Positions 7,401 to 10,482 of a DNA stretch of 10,482 bases are shown here, in pieces. Numbering within the stretch: position 1 is the stretch's first letter; each line of letters starts with the position of its first letter. The position numbers and the translations under genes were made by a program. The stretch covers positions 1 through 10,482 of the forward strand of contig JBLNBZ010000131.1 of the NCBI GenBank assembly GCA_050260355.1, in the 5' to 3' direction. A model generated the notes under the pieces. The model searched no databases, was not told the DNA's origin, and saw only the letters and a program-made list of their open reading frames with translations. The DNA comes from CADEFX01 sp050260355. GTDB taxonomy: Bacteria > Pseudomonadota > Alphaproteobacteria > Rhizobiales > Hyphomicrobiaceae.

Positions 7401-7458
7401 GTCGTTGCGATAACGGCCCCGCGTCGAGGTAGCCGCGTAGCCGACAAAGTGGAGGCAA

Positions 7459-7486
7459 GGCCTGTTGGAGGTTGTTTTGGCAGGCC
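7459..7486 (+). other. Weak leader hairpin with many G-U pairs upstream of the binding-protein gene
   Basis: GGCCTG (7459-7464) and CAGGCC (7481-7486) are complementary. In RNA the stem can be extended inward by four G-U and two A-U or G-U pairs to a GTTG loop (7471-7474). It ends four bases before the ribosome site AGGGGAG (7491-7497). Such a structure could tune translation, but a six-base perfect stem in GC-rich DNA may be chance. Confidence 0.25.
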
Positions 7487-7506
7487 CGCAAGGGGAGTGT
7501 GCTTAG

Positions 7507-8550
7507 ATGAAATTTCTTGCTGTCAAAGGGCTGGGACTGCTCCTCGCCCTGATCACGTCGCTGAGCCTCGGGCTCTCTCTGCCCGCTCAGGCGCAGAAAA
7601 CGAAGCTTACAATCTACACGGCGCTCGAGAACGACCAGCTGGGCCCGTTCAAAGCGGCGATCGAGGCCGCGGTGCCGGAGGTGGAGGTCGTGTGGGTGCG
7701 CGATTCGACTGGCGTCATCACCGCGCGGTTTCTGGCCGAGAAGGACAACCCGCGCGCGGACATGGTCATGGGCCAAGCCGCGACGGCTCTGCTGCTGTTC
7801 GAGAAGATGGGACTGCTCGAGCCGTACAAGCCGAAGGGCGCCGATGCGCTCAAGCAAGTCTTCCGCGATAGCAAGGACCCATACGCTTGGACCGGCATGG
7901 ACGCCTATCTCGGCGTCGTCTGCTTCAACACCGTCGAGGCTGGCAAGGCTGGCGTCACGCCTCCCAAATCCTGGAAGGACCTGCTCGATCCCAAGTACAA
8001 GGGCAAGCTGGTGATGCCGCATCCGGCATCCTCCGGCACGGGCTATCTCATGGTCGGCGGGTGGCTACAGATGATGGGCGAGGCCGAGGGCTGGAAGTTC
8101 ATGGACGCGCTGCATGAGAATATGGCGGTCTATACCCATTCGGGCTCTGCCCCTTGCGTGCAGGCTGCCCGTGGCGAGCGCGTCGCCGGCATCGCCCTCG
8201 ACATGCGCGGTGCCTCCGAGAAGACCAAGGGCGCGCCGATCGAGGTGATCCTCCCCTCCGAGGGCACCGGCTGGGAGATGGAAGCTTCGGCCATCGTCAA
8301 GGGCACGAAGAACCTGGAGTTGGCCAAGAAGGTCGCCGACTGGACGGCGACGAAGGGGGCCAACGAGCTCTACTCGAAGACCTATGCGCTGGTCGCCATG
8401 CCGGATACGGGCACAACCCCACCGAACTATCCGGCCAATGCCGAGAAGGCGATGATCAAGAACGACTTGGTCTGGATGGCCGAGAACCGCGAGCGGATCC
8501 TCGCCGAGTGGACGAAGCGCTACGAGTCCAAGGCTGCGCCCAAGAACTGA
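7507..8550 (+). CDS. phnS: Periplasmic binding protein of an AEP ABC importer
   Basis: This 347-residue protein captures the substrate in the periplasm and delivers it to the permease. It has a clear signal peptide: a short basic start, a hydrophobic stretch of about residues 8-24 and a cleavage motif near PAQAQ (26-30). The mature part begins KTKLTIYTALENDQ, typical of the iron(III)/polyamine-like extracellular binding-protein family that includes PhnS-type AEP binders. PHPASSGTGY (171-180) is the expected loop that holds an oxyanion such as phosphonate, and HSGSAPC (211-217) is another likely ligand loop. The ATG has AGGGGAG nine bases upstream. The ATPase and permease genes follow. The substrate is inferred from location after phnWAY; by fold alone iron or another anion would be possible. 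It is separated from phnY by 137 bp with a hairpin and a possible PHO box, so it may have its own promoter. Confidence 0.85.
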   Translation: MKFLAVKGLGLLLALITSLSLGLSLPAQAQKTKLTIYTALENDQLGPFKAAIEAAVPEVEVVWVRDSTGVITARFLAEKDNPRADMVMGQAATALLLFEKMGLLEPYKPKGADALKQVFRDSKDPYAWTGMDAYLGVVCFNTVEAGKAGVTPPKSWKDLLDPKYKGKLVMPHPASSGTGYLMVGGWLQMMGEAEGWKFMDALHENMAVYTHSGSAPCVQAARGERVAGIALDMRGASEKTKGAPIEVILPSEGTGWEMEASAIVKGTKNLELAKKVADWTATKGANELYSKTYALVAMPDTGTTPPNYPANAEKAMIKNDLVWMAENRERILAEWTKRYESKAAPKN

Positions 8551-8577
8551 TCCTTGGCGCGGCTTTTGAAGGGGATG

Positions 8578-8608
8578 GGCATCCGGGGCGGCGCTGGCCC
8601 CGGATGCC
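8578..8608 (+). other. GC-rich hairpin between binding-protein and ATPase genes
   Basis: GGCATCCGGGGC (8578-8589) and GCCCCGGATGCC (8597-8608) form a perfect 12-bp stem with a seven-base loop. It starts 27 bases after the binding-protein stop. There is no following T-run. Stems at this place in importer operons, such as the one after malE, stabilise the upstream message or reduce read-through so that the binding protein is made in excess; this is the likely role. A partial terminator is the alternative. The rest of the 200-bp spacer (to 8750) shows only a weaker possible stem at 8678-8692 and no clear promoter. Confidence 0.65.
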
Positions 8609-8750
8609 GTTGCGTGCCTGCCCAATGATCGAGCTTGCCCGTCCTGCACGGTATGCGACCTTGTCTCGGAGCGCCGTCGCACAGCCGGTGCGGAACTGTG
8701 GTAACGATAGGTGGCATGCGGGCTGACGAGGCCGCAACGGGACAGTGACG

Positions 8751-9878
8751 ATGCAGGACACCGTCGAGTTGGCATCACGGCGCGTGGACACGGTGCCCGC
8801 GGCCGCGGCGCCATTCCTGCGCATTTCCAATCTGGTCAAGCGGTTCGGACAGTTCACGGCCCTCGATGACGTCTCGCTCGATGTGGCCAAGGGCGAGTTC
8901 GTCTGCTTCCTCGGACTATCGGGTTGCGGAAAGACCACGCTGCTGCGGGCCATCGCCGGGCTCGATCCGCAGGACTCGGGTACCATCATGATGAGCGGTC
9001 GCGATGTCTCCCGGCTGCCGCCGGCTGCGCGCGACTTCGGCATCGTCTTTCAGTCCTACGCGCTGTTTCCCAATCTGACGGTCGCCGCCAACGTCGGTTA
9101 CGGCCTCGTCAACCGGCGCACTCCGAAGGCCGAGGTTGCGGCGCGAACAAAGGAGCTGCTCGCGCTCGTCGGACTGCCGGAGCAGGGTGCGAAGTATCCC
9201 GTGCAGCTCTCCGGGGGCCAGCAGCAGAGGGTCGCGCTGGCGCGGGCGCTGGCAACCTCGCCAGGCCTTCTGCTCCTCGACGAGCCGCTGTCGGCGCTCG
9301 ACGCCAAGGTGCGGGAGCGCCTGCGCGACGAGATCAGGTCGCTGCAGCGCCGGCTCGGTGTGACCACCATCATGGTCACGCACGACCAGGAAGAGGCGCT
9401 CGCCATGGCCGATCGCATCGTGGTGATGAACCAGGGCGTGATCGAGCAGGTCGGCACGCCGGGACAGATTTACCGTGAGCCGGCGAGCCCGTTCGTTGCC
9501 GACTTCGTCGGCACCATGACGTTTCTCGATGCCGTGGTGGCGGGCCCGGGGCGCGTTCGCTTCGGTGCCCTCGAGCTGGAATGCCCGGGGGCCGGCCAAT
9601 TCCGCGACGGCAGCAATGTCCGGATCGGTCTGCGGCCGGAAGAGGTGCGCGTGCGCAACCTGGAGCCGAGCACGCCGAACGCGCTCACGGTGCATGTGGC
9701 CGAGCTCAATTTTCTCGGCGCGTTCTGCCGTGCCGAGCTCGAGCCGGTCGACGTGCCCCGCATCACGATCCTGGCCGATTTCTCGCTCAACCTCATGCGC
9801 GATCTGGGCGTGACCCAGGGGCAGAAGCTCAGAATTGCGCTGCCCCCCGAGGCGCTGCGCGTATTTGCGCGGCCGTGA
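8751..9878 (+). CDS. phnT: ATP-binding subunit of the AEP ABC importer
   Basis: This 375-residue cytoplasmic ATPase drives the importer. It has Walker A GLSGCGKT (55-62), Q-loop Q101 in VFQSYALFPN, the ABC signature LSGGQQQ (153-159), Walker B LLLLDEP (173-179), the D-loop SALD and switch histidine H211 in VTHDQEEA. From about residue 290 a TOBE-type regulatory domain follows (GLRPEEVRV). This is the layout of the PotA/FbpC/PhnT subgroup. The ATG at 8751 is chosen over an in-frame GTG six bases earlier because GGGA at 8739-8742 lies eight bases before the ATG but only two before the GTG. An N-terminal extension of about 20 residues, rich in alanine, precedes the domain. A 200-bp spacer with a hairpin separates it from the binding protein; the permease starts 13 bp after its stop. 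The AEP substrate is inferred from the neighbours. Confidence 0.88.
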   Translation: MQDTVELASRRVDTVPAAAAPFLRISNLVKRFGQFTALDDVSLDVAKGEFVCFLGLSGCGKTTLLRAIAGLDPQDSGTIMMSGRDVSRLPPAARDFGIVFQSYALFPNLTVAANVGYGLVNRRTPKAEVAARTKELLALVGLPEQGAKYPVQLSGGQQQRVALARALATSPGLLLLDEPLSALDAKVRERLRDEIRSLQRRLGVTTIMVTHDQEEALAMADRIVVMNQGVIEQVGTPGQIYREPASPFVADFVGTMTFLDAVVAGPGRVRFGALELECPGAGQFRDGSNVRIGLRPEEVRVRNLEPSTPNALTVHVAELNFLGAFCRAELEPVDVPRITILADFSLNLMRDLGVTQGQKLRIALPPEALRVFARP

Positions 9879-9891
9879 CGGAGCAAGGCGC

Positions 9892-10482
9892 TTGACCGCC
9901 ACCACCTCAGCCGCCCACTCCGCACCGCAGGCCCCGAGGTTCGTCGTGCGCGATGCGTGGATCCTGCGTGCCGGCGTTGCGCTGCTTGTGGTTTGGCTGT
10001 CTCTCACCATCGCGCTGCCGCTCTGGGCACTGTTGTCCAAGAGCTTCCAGAACGCTGACGGCAGGTTGGTCGGACTGGCGAACTATATCCGCTACTTCTC
10101 GACGCCGACGCTGTTCGGCTCGATCTACAACAGCCTGGGCGTCGCGCTGCTTTCCACAGCCATCGTCGTGCCGCTGGCGTTCGTATATGCCTACGCGCTG
10201 ACGCGGACGCGCATTGCCTTCAAAGGCCTGTTCTATGCGGCCGCACTGCTGCCGCTGTTTGCGCCATCACTTCTGTCGGCGATTTCGCTGATCTATCTTT
10301 TCGGCAATCAAGGGCTGTTCAAGGGGCTTCTGCTTGGGGCCTCCATCTACGGTCCGATCGGCATCATCATCGCCCAGGTCTTCTATTGCTTTCCGCACGC
10401 GCTGATGATCATGGTGGCCGCGCTCACACTCGCCGACGCGCGCCTGTACGAGGTGGCCGAGGCGCTGGGTACATCTCGGTCG
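9892..10482 (+). CDS. phnU: Permease subunit of the AEP ABC importer, 5' part
   Basis: The frame stays open to the end of the window, giving the first 197 residues of a binding-protein-dependent inner-membrane permease. Hydrophobic segments lie at about residues 25-50, 79-103, 112-138 and 153-178. At the edge is the start of the EAA loop that contacts the ATPase (EVAEALGTS, 187-195). The likely start is TTG at 9892 with GGAG (9880-9883) eight bases upstream; the first 20 residues are hydrophilic and poorly conserved in type, so a GTG at 9949 is an alternative. It lies 13 bp after the ATPase gene, in the same operon. Some AEP importers of this kind use one large permease with two fused domains, and the N-terminal form seen here is compatible with that, but the end is missing. 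The symbol is given by analogy. Confidence 0.82.
   Translation, partial: MTATTSAAHSAPQAPRFVVRDAWILRAGVALLVVWLSLTIALPLWALLSKSFQNADGRLVGLANYIRYFSTPTLFGSIYNSLGVALLSTAIVVPLAFVYAYALTRTRIAFKGLFYAAALLPLFAPSLLSAISLIYLFGNQGLFKGLLLGASIYGPIGIIIAQVFYCFPHALMIMVAALTLADARLYEVAEALGTSRS

Noticed and set aside
8678..8692. Small inverted repeat CGCAC-N5-GTGCG in the spacer before the ATPase gene
   Set aside because: A five-base stem is expected by chance in DNA this GC-rich; noted only as a weak stem.
8916..10040. Minus-strand open frame of 374 codons opposite the ATPase gene
   Set aside because: Antisense artefact; the ATPase has all ABC motifs on the plus strand.
1..10482. CRISPR arrays, insertion sequences, tRNA or rRNA genes, defence genes
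   Set aside because: No regularly spaced repeats, transposase motifs, terminal inverted repeats or tRNA-like folds were seen; gene order and base use are uniform across the window.

Overview
The window comes from a GC-rich chromosome with strong G/C preference at third codon positions. The gene set and the order phnW-phnA-phnY resemble the 2-aminoethylphosphonate (AEP) locus known from Sinorhizobium meliloti, so an alphaproteobacterium, probably of the Hyphomicrobiales, is likely. That assignment is inference; no rRNA or other taxonomic marker is present.

Layout, left to right. Positions 1-600 hold the 3' part of a DMT/EamA-family exporter gene (+ strand), probably unrelated to the rest and ending tail-to-tail with the next gene. 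On the minus strand, a LysR-type regulator (2374-3297) is followed 33 bp downstream by a Na+/phosphate cotransporter-family protein with a C-terminal PhoU-like domain (622-2340); the two probably form one transcript. A 156-bp divergent spacer (3298-3453) contains a perfect 7-1-7 palindrome with T-N11-A form, the likely LysR operator. On the plus strand come phnW (AEP:pyruvate transaminase), phnA (phosphonoacetate hydrolase) and phnY (phosphonoacetaldehyde dehydrogenase), closely spaced as an operon. After a 137-bp spacer comes an ABC importer: a periplasmic binding protein, an ATPase, and a permease cut off by the window end.

Together the genes encode uptake of AEP and its conversion to phosphonoacetaldehyde (PhnW), then phosphonoacetate (PhnY), then acetate plus inorganic phosphate (PhnA), with nitrogen recovered as alanine. 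No phosphonatase (phnX) is seen. This pathway is known, not new. The less obvious content is regulatory. The phnY-binding protein spacer carries an 18-bp PHO-box-like direct repeat (7383-7400) overlapping a long hairpin at the phnY stop codon. This suggests that the importer may answer to phosphate starvation while the catabolic genes answer to substrate through LysR. A second strong hairpin (8578-8608) lies between the binding protein and ATPase genes, where differential expression is often set. The Na/Pi-PhoU protein next to the regulator could handle phosphate released by PhnA, possibly by exporting it.
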